Under the pieces are notes generated by a model. That model did no database searches. It had not been told where the DNA came from and saw nothing but the letters and a program-made list of their open reading frames with translations. A DNA stretch of 64,000 bases from Novosphingobium sp. Lineage in GTDB: Bacteria > Pseudomonadota > Alphaproteobacteria > Sphingomonadales > Sphingomonadaceae. The stretch lies in NCBI RefSeq assembly GCF_039595395.1, contig NZ_JBCNLP010000006.1:873001-937000 (forward strand). The letters run 5' to 3'. A program made the position numbers and the translations under genes. Positions 49,090-57,661 of the stretch are shown piece by piece (position 1 is the stretch's first letter; each line of letters opens with the position of its first letter).

Positions 49090-51468
49090 ATGCAGAGAAC
49101 TGCCCTGGCGGGCCTTGTATCCGCCATATCCATTGTTGCGTCTTCGAACGCCTATGCCCAAACAAATGAGACACGGTCGGACGGTGACATCATCGTTACT
49201 GCCACGCGGGAAAGCACGTTACTGTCCAAGACACCGGTGGCCATCACTGCGATTTCCGGCGACGGCTTGCGCAGCAAGGGCATCGCCAATCCTGCCAATC
49301 TGGGCGAACAGGTGCCCAATCTTTCGATCGATCGCACCAATGGCCTGCAGATCACCATCCGCGGCGTAACCAGCACCGACGGCACCGAAAAAGGCAATCC
49401 TTCCGCCGCCTTCCTGCTTGACGGCATCTACATCGCCCGCCCACAGGAGGCCGATGTCAGCTTTCTCGACATCAACCATATCGAGGTTCTCAAGGGCCCA
49501 CAGGGCACGCTCTATGGCCGTAACACCACGGCTGGCGTGATCAATGTCATCACCAACAAGCCTGAATTCGGCAAGCTCTCGGCGGGAGGAAATATCGGAT
49601 ATGGCAATTACAATGCCATCAATGCCGATGCCTTCTTCAACGCTCAGGCGACGGATTGGGCGGCCTTCCGCCTGTCGGTTAACTATGACTCGCGCGACAC
49701 CTACACCAAACCGGCCAGCAATGACCCCTATTTCAACAAGAACTTCCGCACGAATATCAGTGTGCGCCTACAGGGCCTCTTCAAGCTGGGCGAGAATGGC
49801 GACCTTCTGCTGCGCGGAGCCTATTCCAAGCTGAATGGATCGCGCGATTCTTCTTTGCCGACCAGCAATTTCTATAACATCCAGTCCGGTGCCACCGCCG
49901 GTTCGCCACGCACCGCCACCTGGGCGCCGATTGGCAACACCAGCCAGGCGCTGACCAGCACGCTGGCCTCTGCCTCGTTCAACACGCCTTTGCCGACAGG
50001 GATCTCTCCCAATCAGTATGGCGGCGGCAACGTCAATTCCTCCAAGCCCGATGTGAACGACATTGCCTACAATGTGGATGCCGAACTGAACTATAATTTT
50101 GGCCCGCTCAAGGGAACCTATCTGGGTTCGGTGCGGCAATACAATGCTAAGGAAAACAGCAATGCGCTGATCGGCGTCAATCTTCCGGGCACCTTCAACG
50201 GTGACTATACGCAGCAATCGCATGAACTGCGTCTGGCCAGCACAGGGCAGGGGCCGCTGAAGATTCAGGGCGGCCTCTATTACTTCCGCGAGGAATCGCG
50301 CATCGCCTATTACATCTACAATCTGGCGCCTGCCGCTTTTGGCAACACCTATATCTATGGCTTCCCCCAGCACACGATTTCGGCCACCAAGGGGGCCTTC
50401 ACCCAGGGCACCTACAAGGTGACCGATCATATCCGTCTGACGGCGGGCGTGCGCTACACGGCCGACGACCTTAGTCGCTATGGCCATACGGTGCACATCA
50501 ACAGCCTGGGTTCGAACGTCTATGCTGGCGGACTCTACAACCTCACGCCGGGCGCGGCTGACCGTAGCTATGTCAATGACGGCGAAATCAAGAGCAACAA
50601 GGTCACGTGGCGCGGCGGTTTCGATGCCGATATCGGGCGTGGCCTGCTCTATGGCTCGGTGGCCAGCGGCTACAAGGAGGGTGGCTTTGGCGACGGCTGC
50701 TCCAGCGGGGCTGCAGGCCAGTCACTGGTGACAACCCAGGGCGAGCGCTGCAACTATGCGTTGGGTGATCAGCATGCGATCTATTACCAACCTGAAACCC
50801 TGATCGATTATGAGCTGGGCTTTCGCGGCACGATTGTCCCCGGTGTGAAGATCGACACCAATCTGTTCTACTATGATTACAAGAACCTGCAATTGAGCGC
50901 CATCGTGCCGGTCAATGGCGCCAATCAGACGATCACCACCAATGCCGGCCGGGCATCGGTGCTGGGCTGGGAATTCGAGGCGCAGTTCACCCCCGTTCAC
51001 AACTTCAACCTGACCACCGGCATCGACCTGACCGACGGCCATTACCGCCAGTTCTGCCCCAGCGGCCTGGACAGTTCCGGCAATTGCACCGTCAATTCCA
51101 GCGGCCAGCTGGCCAATTATGCCGGGCAGAAGCTGGATCGCACGCCCTCGCGCGTCATTTACGTCAATGCCAGCTATCTGGTGCCGGTGGGCGAGGGTGA
51201 TGTGCAACTGAATGTGGGCACGCGCCTGTCCACCGCCTATTCGGTGACTGTCTTCGGGGACAACGGACCCTATTGGCTGAAATTGTGGACCCCGGCCCAG
51301 ACCAAGACCCAGGCCAGCGTCACCTACAATGCGCCCGGCCACCGCTGGTATCTGAGCGCCTATATCAAGAACATCGAAAACAATGTCTCGCTGGTCGCTG
51401 GCAGCGCCAGCTCGGTCACCATGTCCGATCCGCGCACCTTCGGGCTGCGCGCGGGTTTCCATTACTGA
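49090..51468 (+). CDS. TonB-dependent outer-membrane receptor
   Basis: 792 residues from ATG 49090 (GAGAGGGG upstream). Signal peptide to AYAQT; the plug starts DIIVTATRESTLLSKTPVAI, with ITIRGVTSTDGTEKGNPSAAF, INHIEVLKGPQGTLYGRNTT and AGVINVITNKP. The barrel ends FGLRAGFHY. It is the same receptor class as the one at 41968. An exported amidohydrolase follows on the same strand after a strong hairpin, suggesting a shared, attenuated transcript. Confidence 0.93.
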   Translation: MQRTALAGLVSAISIVASSNAYAQTNETRSDGDIIVTATRESTLLSKTPVAITAISGDGLRSKGIANPANLGEQVPNLSIDRTNGLQITIRGVTSTDGTEKGNPSAAFLLDGIYIARPQEADVSFLDINHIEVLKGPQGTLYGRNTTAGVINVITNKPEFGKLSAGGNIGYGNYNAINADAFFNAQATDWAAFRLSVNYDSRDTYTKPASNDPYFNKNFRTNISVRLQGLFKLGENGDLLLRGAYSKLNGSRDSSLPTSNFYNIQSGATAGSPRTATWAPIGNTSQALTSTLASASFNTPLPTGISPNQYGGGNVNSSKPDVNDIAYNVDAELNYNFGPLKGTYLGSVRQYNAKENSNALIGVNLPGTFNGDYTQQSHELRLASTGQGPLKIQGGLYYFREESRIAYYIYNLAPAAFGNTYIYGFPQHTISATKGAFTQGTYKVTDHIRLTAGVRYTADDLSRYGHTVHINSLGSNVYAGGLYNLTPGAADRSYVNDGEIKSNKVTWRGGFDADIGRGLLYGSVASGYKEGGFGDGCSSGAAGQSLVTTQGERCNYALGDQHAIYYQPETLIDYELGFRGTIVPGVKIDTNLFYYDYKNLQLSAIVPVNGANQTITTNAGRASVLGWEFEAQFTPVHNFNLTTGIDLTDGHYRQFCPSGLDSSGNCTVNSSGQLANYAGQKLDRTPSRVIYVNASYLVPVGEGDVQLNVGTRLSTAYSVTVFGDNGPYWLKLWTPAQTKTQASVTYNAPGHRWYLSAYIKNIENNVSLVAGSASSVTMSDPRTFGLRAGFHY

Positions 51469-51475
51469 CCCTTAT

Positions 51476-51508
51476 GGGCAGCCGCGCCAATGGCGGGCGC
51501 GGCTGCCC
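51476..51508 (+). terminator. strong hairpin between TBDT and amidohydrolase
   Basis: GGGCAGCCGCGCC pairs perfectly with GGCGCGGCTGCCC around a 7-base loop and is followed by TTTCTTCCC. It lies seven bases after the TBDT stop and 24 bases before the amidohydrolase start, so it may act as a partial terminator setting the expression ratio. Confidence 0.6.
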
Positions 51509-51532
51509 TTTCTTCCCATCAGGAGACAAGCA

Positions 51533-52552
51533 ATGCGAGCAGGATCTTGTGCCATGGCCGCGCTGACGGCCCTGAGCTGGCTCGGCGCCCCGGCCGCCTT
51601 CGCGCAGAACACCGGCAGCGAGCGCGCTCCGGTGATCGATGTGCATATGCATGCCATGGAGGATGCGCCATGGGCTCAGCCGGTCTGCCCCAACCAGTCG
51701 AAGTTCCTCGCCTCCGACCCGCGTGACGGCAAGGAAGCTTCCTTTGGCTGGTCTCAGGAGGATTGCACGCCCAAACTCTATCCGGCGAAAAAGGGCGAAT
51801 ATCGCAAGGATGTGCTGGCGGAGATGGAGCGGCTGAATGTCATTGGCGTGGTCTTCGGTCAGCCCGAGGAGGTGAAAAAATGGCAGGAGGCCGCTCCCCC
51901 TGGGCGTGTCATCCCTGGAACCGCCTTCCAGACCGGCTCCGGCACACCGCCTGCGTCCGAGCAGCTCAAGATGCTCAACATCGCTTTCACGCGCGACGGC
52001 TTCAAGGTGATGGGCGAAATCGGCCTGCAATATCAGGGCACATCGCCCAGCGACATGAGCGTGGATTCCTATTTCGCGCTGGCCGAAAAGCTGGATGTTC
52101 CCGTCGCCATTCACATGGGCACGGGCGGATCGGGGCGGGCCAATGTGGCGATGCCTGCCTTCCGCGGCTCGGCAGGAAATCCGTTGCTGCTGGAGGAATT
52201 GCTGGCGCGCCATCCACGCCTGCGGGTGCAGGTGATGCATGCCGGCTATCCGATGATCGACAACATGCTGACCCTGCTTCAGGCCAACAGCCATGTCTAT
52301 GTCGATATCGCCGGGCTGATCTGGAGCTATCCGTTGAAAGAGGTGAACCGCTACATCCAGCGGATTGTTGAGGCTGGTTTCGAGGATCGGGTGATGTTCG
52401 GCACCGATCAACTGGCCTGGCCGGGGTTGATGGCTTATTCGATCGGTATCGTGCAGAATGCGGATTACCTGACTTCAGAGCAGAAGCGCGACATTCTCTA
52501 TAACAACGCGGCACGGTTTCTGCGACTGGATCACATAGCCAAAGGCGGGTAG
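51533..52552 (+). CDS. exported amidohydrolase (amidohydrolase_2 / TIM-barrel)
   Basis: 339 residues from ATG 51533 (CAGGAGAC site), with a signal peptide ending near AFAQN. The metal-dependent TIM-barrel signature is present: HxH with His38 and His40 (IDVHMHAM), then AIHMGTGGSG, VMHAGYPMID and the final Asp in FGTDQLAWPG. PF04909 members include decarboxylases and lactone hydrolases of aromatic catabolism; secretion is less common. It is paired with the upstream TBDT. The substrate is unknown, probably a compound processed before or after import. Confidence 0.88.
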   Translation: MRAGSCAMAALTALSWLGAPAAFAQNTGSERAPVIDVHMHAMEDAPWAQPVCPNQSKFLASDPRDGKEASFGWSQEDCTPKLYPAKKGEYRKDVLAEMERLNVIGVVFGQPEEVKKWQEAAPPGRVIPGTAFQTGSGTPPASEQLKMLNIAFTRDGFKVMGEIGLQYQGTSPSDMSVDSYFALAEKLDVPVAIHMGTGGSGRANVAMPAFRGSAGNPLLLEELLARHPRLRVQVMHAGYPMIDNMLTLLQANSHVYVDIAGLIWSYPLKEVNRYIQRIVEAGFEDRVMFGTDQLAWPGLMAYSIGIVQNADYLTSEQKRDILYNNAARFLRLDHIAKGG

Positions 52553-53016
52553 GCAATCAGGGCCAGCATTCAGCAATTGCCTCGGAAGAGTAAAATGGCT
52601 GCTCCTATCCTGGCTGCCAAAAAACAGCCTGCACACGATCTTTGCCAGCAGGAGAGGGCGGGGGAAAGATTTGGGCAGGAGGACCCAGGGCGGCCGATGG
52701 GGTGTGGCTTCCAGTTAAGTCCGCGACAGGCCTGGCTGCCAACTTGCAGGTGTCAGAGCGGCTTAGGGACCGGTTCGGAGCTAATTTCTAAAACCGATGC
52801 TGGCATGGGTGGTATAGGCATCGACATCGGTGCAGGCCGCAAGCTCCACGCGGGCAGTGGGCTGCTTGTTTGAGGGATCTGAAAAGATTTGCTGCGGATG
52901 CCCGGACAAGGACATGGTCTCCGCAGCTTCGGCGTCGCCAAAAAAATGGCTTGAGGACATCGGCGTAAGCCATGGCTGATCAGAACCTGCTTCGGATCAT
53001 TGGCTATTAGCTTGTT
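52553..53016. other. intergenic gap, possible short gene fragment
   Basis: 464 bases with no gene that I can support. One plus-strand frame ends in GVWLPVKSATGLAANL followed by QVSERLRDRFGANF and a stop (near 52791). It looks protein-like but has no recognisable family or start. It could be the tail of a lost gene. Confidence 0.3.
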
Positions 53017-54102
53017 CTATACAGATCCGTGATCCAGCGGCGATTTCCCATTCTCCGGCAGCAGGATCACGGCGCCATCGCTGCCTGCCATCACGCGAAT
53101 GCCGAAAGACTGTTTGAGTGCCTCGACGAAATCGTCGGAATGGGTCGCGGAAAACATGCCGCCCATCCGCAGGCTGGCCAGATCCGGGTCGCCGATCACC
53201 AGCGGCTTGGTGCGATAGCGGTTGAACTCATCCACCGCCTGCGAGAGCGTTTCGCCCTCCAGATGGATCTGCCCCTGCTGCCAGGCCGTGCGCCGGTCGA
53301 GATCGCTCGGCGCCAGCCTGATCACCGAGACCGCGGCGGCGCGGATCATCGCGGCGGTGCCTGCCGGAACGGTGGTGGCAGGCGCGCCTTGATCGATCAC
53401 CGCGACTTGTCCCTCGATCACGGTCACCTCGGTGAAATCCTTGCGCTGGCGCAGGTTGAAAACCGTGCCCAGCGCCTGCACGGAACCGTCGCGTGCGGTC
53501 ACCAGAAAGGGGCGTTTCGGATCATGGGCGACATCGAAACGTGCCTCCCCCTTCAGAAAGCGGATGGTCCGCTTGCGCTCCTCAAGGTTGACGTCGATGG
53601 CGCTGTCGGTGTTGAGGCGGACCTTGCTGCCGTCGGCCAGTTCGATCAGCCGCGCTTCGCCCACTTTGGTGATGTAGCGCTGGCCGCCCAGCATATGCCA
53701 GAAGCCCAGCGATGCCGCCGCCGCAATCCCGCTGCCCGCCGCCAGCGCCGCGAAGCTGCGGCGTGAGAGGCGAGGCCCTGTGCGGGCGGATGGTTCCTCG
53801 CGATCGGCCCGGTTCCGCAGATCCGCAGTTGGCTCATCCGCGGCACCCCCATGCTGCACGCCCCCCGAGCGCAATGCTTCGGCCATTTCCCAGCCGGCTT
53901 CGGCCTTGGCGAAGGCCACGCCATGGGCCGGGCTCTGTTCGACCCAGCGATAGACCTGTGCCCAGGCCTCATCGCTGCCGCTGTCACGCGCCTGATGGAA
54001 CAGGCGAGCGGCTTCCTGCTCAATCGCTTCCCGTTGCTGAGCGGGAGTTGTCGGGCCGGACGGGGGCGGGCCAGACGTGATCGGGGTCGTCAAACCTTGC
54101 AT
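53017..54102 (-). CDS. fecR: FecR-family anti-sigma / signal transducer
   Basis: 361 residues from ATG 54102 (54117 also possible). Domains in order: DUF4880 N-terminal sigma-binding region (about 24-75; EAARLFHQARDSGSDEAWAQVYRWVEQS), one TM segment (about 118-137), FecR periplasmic domain (about 140-240; GEARLIELADGSKVRLNTDSAI, FLKGEARFDV, VTARDGSVQALGTVFNLR) and a DUF4974 STN-like C-terminus (LSQAVDEFNRYRTKPLVIGD). It relays receptor occupancy to the ECF sigma factor. Its start lies about 80 bases inside the sigma gene, an unusually long overlap. Confidence 0.93.
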   Translation of the reverse strand: MQGLTTPITSGPPPSGPTTPAQQREAIEQEAARLFHQARDSGSDEAWAQVYRWVEQSPAHGVAFAKAEAGWEMAEALRSGGVQHGGAADEPTADLRNRADREEPSARTGPRLSRRSFAALAAGSGIAAAASLGFWHMLGGQRYITKVGEARLIELADGSKVRLNTDSAIDVNLEERKRTIRFLKGEARFDVAHDPKRPFLVTARDGSVQALGTVFNLRQRKDFTEVTVIEGQVAVIDQGAPATTVPAGTAAMIRAAAVSVIRLAPSDLDRRTAWQQGQIHLEGETLSQAVDEFNRYRTKPLVIGDPDLASLRMGGMFSATHSDDFVEALKQSFGIRVMAGSDGAVILLPENGKSPLDHGSV

Positions 54103-54673
54103 CCTCGAATTGGCCAAGGGCCTGCATCACTTTCAGAGTCGCTTTGGCAATATGCTTGTCGACTGTGAAGACGGATAAGCCCATCTCTTCTGCTATTTCT
54201 TTCACCGGCCTATCATGAACACGGCGCAGGATGAAGGCCCGGCGGCATTGCGGGGGCAGGGTCTCCACAATGGCCTCGAGCCGCCGCAACTGGTCGCGCG
54301 CCTGAAGCAGACGCTCCGCCGAGAGCGTATCGGCCACCAGATCGAGGTCGACAATATCCTCCAGCACCACGATTTTCGCCCGGCGCGCCTCGTCGATCAG
54401 CAGATTGCGGGCGATCTGGAACAGATAGGCGCGCCCCGAGGTGATCCGCGCGAAATCGCCGGTCGCATAGGCCCGCGCCAGCACCTCTGCCACCACATCG
54501 TCGAGATCCTCGCGCTGTCTGAGCACGCGGCGCATCCGTCCGCGCAGCGCGGCTTCATGGGGCAGGATGACGGTCTTGAACCAGTCGAGCCGCAAGCGGA
54601 CAGGATTGTTCGTCACGTGAGGATGCTCCTTTGCGAATCCCTCTGTCGCACCAGCATTCGTGCCTGTTTTCAT
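54020..54673 (-). CDS. fecI: FecI-type ECF sigma factor
   Basis: 217 residues from ATG 54673 (54694 possible). Region 2 is LRGRMRRVLRQREDLDDVVAEVLARAY, then FARITSGRAYLFQIARNLLID. Region 4 is LPPQCRRAFILRRVHDRPVKEIAEEMGLSVF, then TVDKHIAKATL. These are the iron-starvation sigma features. It extends about 25 residues beyond region 4, and that tail overlaps fecR. It is divergent, with a spacer of roughly 100 bases, from an STN-bearing TBDT, the standard cell-surface signalling layout, so it should drive that receptor and the acylase behind it. Confidence 0.92.
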   Translation of the reverse strand: MKTGTNAGATEGFAKEHPHVTNNPVRLRLDWFKTVILPHEAALRGRMRRVLRQREDLDDVVAEVLARAYATGDFARITSGRAYLFQIARNLLIDEARRAKIVVLEDIVDLDLVADTLSAERLLQARDQLRRLEAIVETLPPQCRRAFILRRVHDRPVKEIAEEMGLSVFTVDKHIAKATLKVMQALGQFEDARFDDPDHVWPAPVRPDNSRSATGSD

Positions 54674-54808
54674 GAGGGATCGCCCGGCTGCCATACGGTA
54701 AACGAACCGGATATCGAGTTTTTGTCATATTTCTGAAAACGGCACTGGCAGACTTGCCCACCCCATCCGTTTCAGCCGGGTAGATCGTCACGAACTCGGG
54801 GAAATTTT

Positions 54809-57661
54809 GTGGGCGCTACACGATATCATTATCATTTGGCCGGGGCGCTGGGCTTATGCCTGGCGGCCATATCCGCTCCGGCGCAGGCCGGGCAGGGGAA
54901 TATGGACTTCCATATCGCGCGCCAGTCGCTGCCGGCCGCCATGGCGGAGTTTTCGCGCCAGTCGGGCTTCCAGATCCTGTTTCCCTATGACCTGCTCAAG
55001 GATGTGAAGACCCATGCCGTCGATGGGCGCATGTCGCCCGAGCAGGCGGTGGTAGCGCTGATCGAGGGCACCGGGATCAAGGCCAATCATGCCGGGACGC
55101 GCTCCTTTGCGCTGTCGCTGGCCAAAGCCAATGGCGGTGTGAACGGCACCGGCGCCGAAGTGCGCCCCGTGGCGCTGCTGACCGGCGGGGCGACCAGCTA
55201 TGTCGCGGCGCAATCCGCGGTGTCAGCCTCCGCAACGTCCCCCGCCGCCAGCGAGGATGCACCGCCACCGGCCACCATCGTCGTCACCGGCTCACGCGGC
55301 ACCCCGCGCACCGTCACCGACAGTCCGACGCCGATCGACGTGATCTCGGGCAAGGAGCTGGAGACCACGGGCAAGCCGGGCGTGCTGGCCGCGCTCAACA
55401 CGCTGGTGCCCAGCTTCAACGTGCCCACCCGCGCGGGCGGCGGCACCTCCACTGTGATTTCCACCGGCGGTTTGCGCGGGCTCAATCCCGATCAGATGCT
55501 GGTGCTGGTGAATGGTAAACGGCGCCACAAGACTTCGCTGATCAACGCGGTGTCCTCGCTCTACAACGGTTCGGTGCCGACCGATCTGGACATGATCCCG
55601 ACCTCGGCGGTGGACCATATCGAGGTGCTGCGCGATGGTGCGGCGGCGCAATATGGTTCTGACGCCATTGCGGGCGTGATCAACATCATCCTGCGCAAGG
55701 ACAGGAACAAGGGCACCGCCTCCTTCACCGCCGGGCAGAACATGGACCGCTCGGATGGCGAGAACTATCTGGCCGAGGCCAGCTATGGCCTCGCGCTGGG
55801 TGACAAGGGCTATGCCGATTTCTTCGTCAACGCCAAGAAGCAGGACGCGTCGAACCGCGCCACCGCTATCGCCAACTGCACGGCGGTGGGGCAGGCCACC
55901 TGCCTCTATTATCCCGTGAACGGCCAGCTCGACCCGCGTGAGGCCACCGCCGACCGTATGGTCACCAAGAATTACGGTGCGTTCCCCACGCAGGCGGTCA
56001 ATCTGGGCTACAACACCAGCTATGATGCCGGGGCGTTCGAGGTCTATTCCTTCGGCACCTATGGGTTGCGCAAGTCGCAGCTCGATTTCACCTTCCGCTA
56101 TCCCAACAATTCGGCCTCTCTGCCGACGGTCTATCCCAACGGTTTCCGCCCCTCGCTCAACATCAATGAGGAGGATTTCGAATTCGCGCTGGGCGCCAAG
56201 GGCGTGGTCGAGGGCTGGAAGTGGGATCTTTCCAGCAATTACGGCAAGAACCGCAGTTGGCAGGATGGTTTCAACACGCTCAACCCCTCGCTGGGGCCGA
56301 CCAGCCCAACCAGCTTCTATGTCGGCTCGCTGATCTCCACCGAATGGGACAATTCGCTCGATCTGACCAAGGGCTACAAGTTGGGCGGCGGCAATCTGCA
56401 GGTCTCGGCGGGGGTGATGCACCGGCGCGAAAGCTATGCCGTGCAGCAGGGCGATCCGGGCTCCTATGCGGCAGGCACCTACACCTATGTGGTGAACGGC
56501 ACGACCATCCGCCCGGCGCCGGGCGCCCAGGCGGCCAATGGCTTTACCCCGGCGGACGCGGGCTACAAGAGCCGCAACAACATCTCGGCCTATCTCGATG
56601 TGGCCTATGATCCCACGCGCCACACCACCATCGATCTGGCCGGCCGCTTCGAGCATTTCGACGACAGCAGCGGCAATGCGGTGATCGGCAAGGCCACTGT
56701 CCGTCAGGAGGTGACCCCCTGGCTGGCGCTGCGCGGCGCGGTGAACAACGGCTTCCGCGCCCCTTCCATCGCGCAGCAGCTTTATGCCTCCACGACCGGC
56801 CAGTTCCGCACGATCAACGGCACGCTCAACCTGCTGCAGATCAAGACGCTGCCGGTGGATTCACCCGCCGCCATCGCGCTGGGGTCAAAACCGCTCAAGC
56901 CCGAGCGTTCGCTCAATTTCAGCGCCGGTTTCGTGCTGAAGCCCACGCGGCGCCTGAACATTACCGTCGATGCCTATCAGATCCAGGTCAATGATCGCAT
57001 CGCCCTGACCTCCACGCTGACCGGCACGGCGGTGTCGAACATTCTGGTCTCCAACGGCCTGTCGGGGGACATCAGCGCGCAGTACTATTCCAACGCCATC
57101 GACACCCGCACCCGCGGCATCGATGTGGTGGCCACCTGGAACAACACCGTGGCGCAGCGCGTGAAGATGCAATGGAATCTGGGCTATAACTACAACCAGA
57201 CGGTCATCACCCGCGTTGCCGCCAATCCGGCGCAACTGGCGGCGCTGGGCGCGAACTATGTGCTCTTCGACCGCGTGTCGCAGATGAACATGACCGAAAA
57301 CCTGCCCAAGTCGAAACTGTTCCTGAACAATGTCTCCACCTTCGGGCCGGTGACGCTGAGCAGCCGTCTGGTGCGTTATGGCGGTTTCTATTCCAACCAG
57401 AATGCCAGCGGCACGGTGAATGGCCAGCCCGTCTATGCCAGCGACCGCTACTTCGGCGCCAAGTGGATCACGGATATGGAGCTGGGCGTTCAGGCGACCA
57501 AGGCGATCAATCTGGCGATCGGCGCGAACAATCTGTTCAACGTCTATCCCGATGCCGTGGGTGTCGCGAGCGCCATCTATGGCAATGGCCAATATCCCTC
57601 GACCGGCTCCTATGGCTTCACAGGCGGCTATTATTATGGCCGAGTAAGGGTGAACTTCTGA
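54809..57661 (+). CDS. TonB-dependent transducer with STN domain
   Basis: 950 residues starting at GTG. Signal peptide to PAQAGQ; the STN domain is at about 32-100 (FHIARQSLPAAMAEFSRQSG, FPYDLLKDVKTHAVDGRM). After a linker the plug has IVVTGSRGTPRTVTDSPTPI, GLRGLNPDQMLVLVNGKRRH and GAAAQYGSDAIAGVINIIL. The barrel ends YYYGRVRVNF. The STN domain contacts FecR to signal ligand binding. The ligand is unknown; the GSD-type plug is not typical of siderophore receptors. Its stop overlaps the acylase start by one base (TGATG). Confidence 0.93.
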   Translation: MGATRYHYHLAGALGLCLAAISAPAQAGQGNMDFHIARQSLPAAMAEFSRQSGFQILFPYDLLKDVKTHAVDGRMSPEQAVVALIEGTGIKANHAGTRSFALSLAKANGGVNGTGAEVRPVALLTGGATSYVAAQSAVSASATSPAASEDAPPPATIVVTGSRGTPRTVTDSPTPIDVISGKELETTGKPGVLAALNTLVPSFNVPTRAGGGTSTVISTGGLRGLNPDQMLVLVNGKRRHKTSLINAVSSLYNGSVPTDLDMIPTSAVDHIEVLRDGAAAQYGSDAIAGVINIILRKDRNKGTASFTAGQNMDRSDGENYLAEASYGLALGDKGYADFFVNAKKQDASNRATAIANCTAVGQATCLYYPVNGQLDPREATADRMVTKNYGAFPTQAVNLGYNTSYDAGAFEVYSFGTYGLRKSQLDFTFRYPNNSASLPTVYPNGFRPSLNINEEDFEFALGAKGVVEGWKWDLSSNYGKNRSWQDGFNTLNPSLGPTSPTSFYVGSLISTEWDNSLDLTKGYKLGGGNLQVSAGVMHRRESYAVQQGDPGSYAAGTYTYVVNGTTIRPAPGAQAANGFTPADAGYKSRNNISAYLDVAYDPTRHTTIDLAGRFEHFDDSSGNAVIGKATVRQEVTPWLALRGAVNNGFRAPSIAQQLYASTTGQFRTINGTLNLLQIKTLPVDSPAAIALGSKPLKPERSLNFSAGFVLKPTRRLNITVDAYQIQVNDRIALTSTLTGTAVSNILVSNGLSGDISAQYYSNAIDTRTRGIDVVATWNNTVAQRVKMQWNLGYNYNQTVITRVAANPAQLAALGANYVLFDRVSQMNMTENLPKSKLFLNNVSTFGPVTLSSRLVRYGGFYSNQNASGTVNGQPVYASDRYFGAKWITDMELGVQATKAINLAIGANNLFNVYPDAVGVASAIYGNGQYPSTGSYGFTGGYYYGRVRVNF

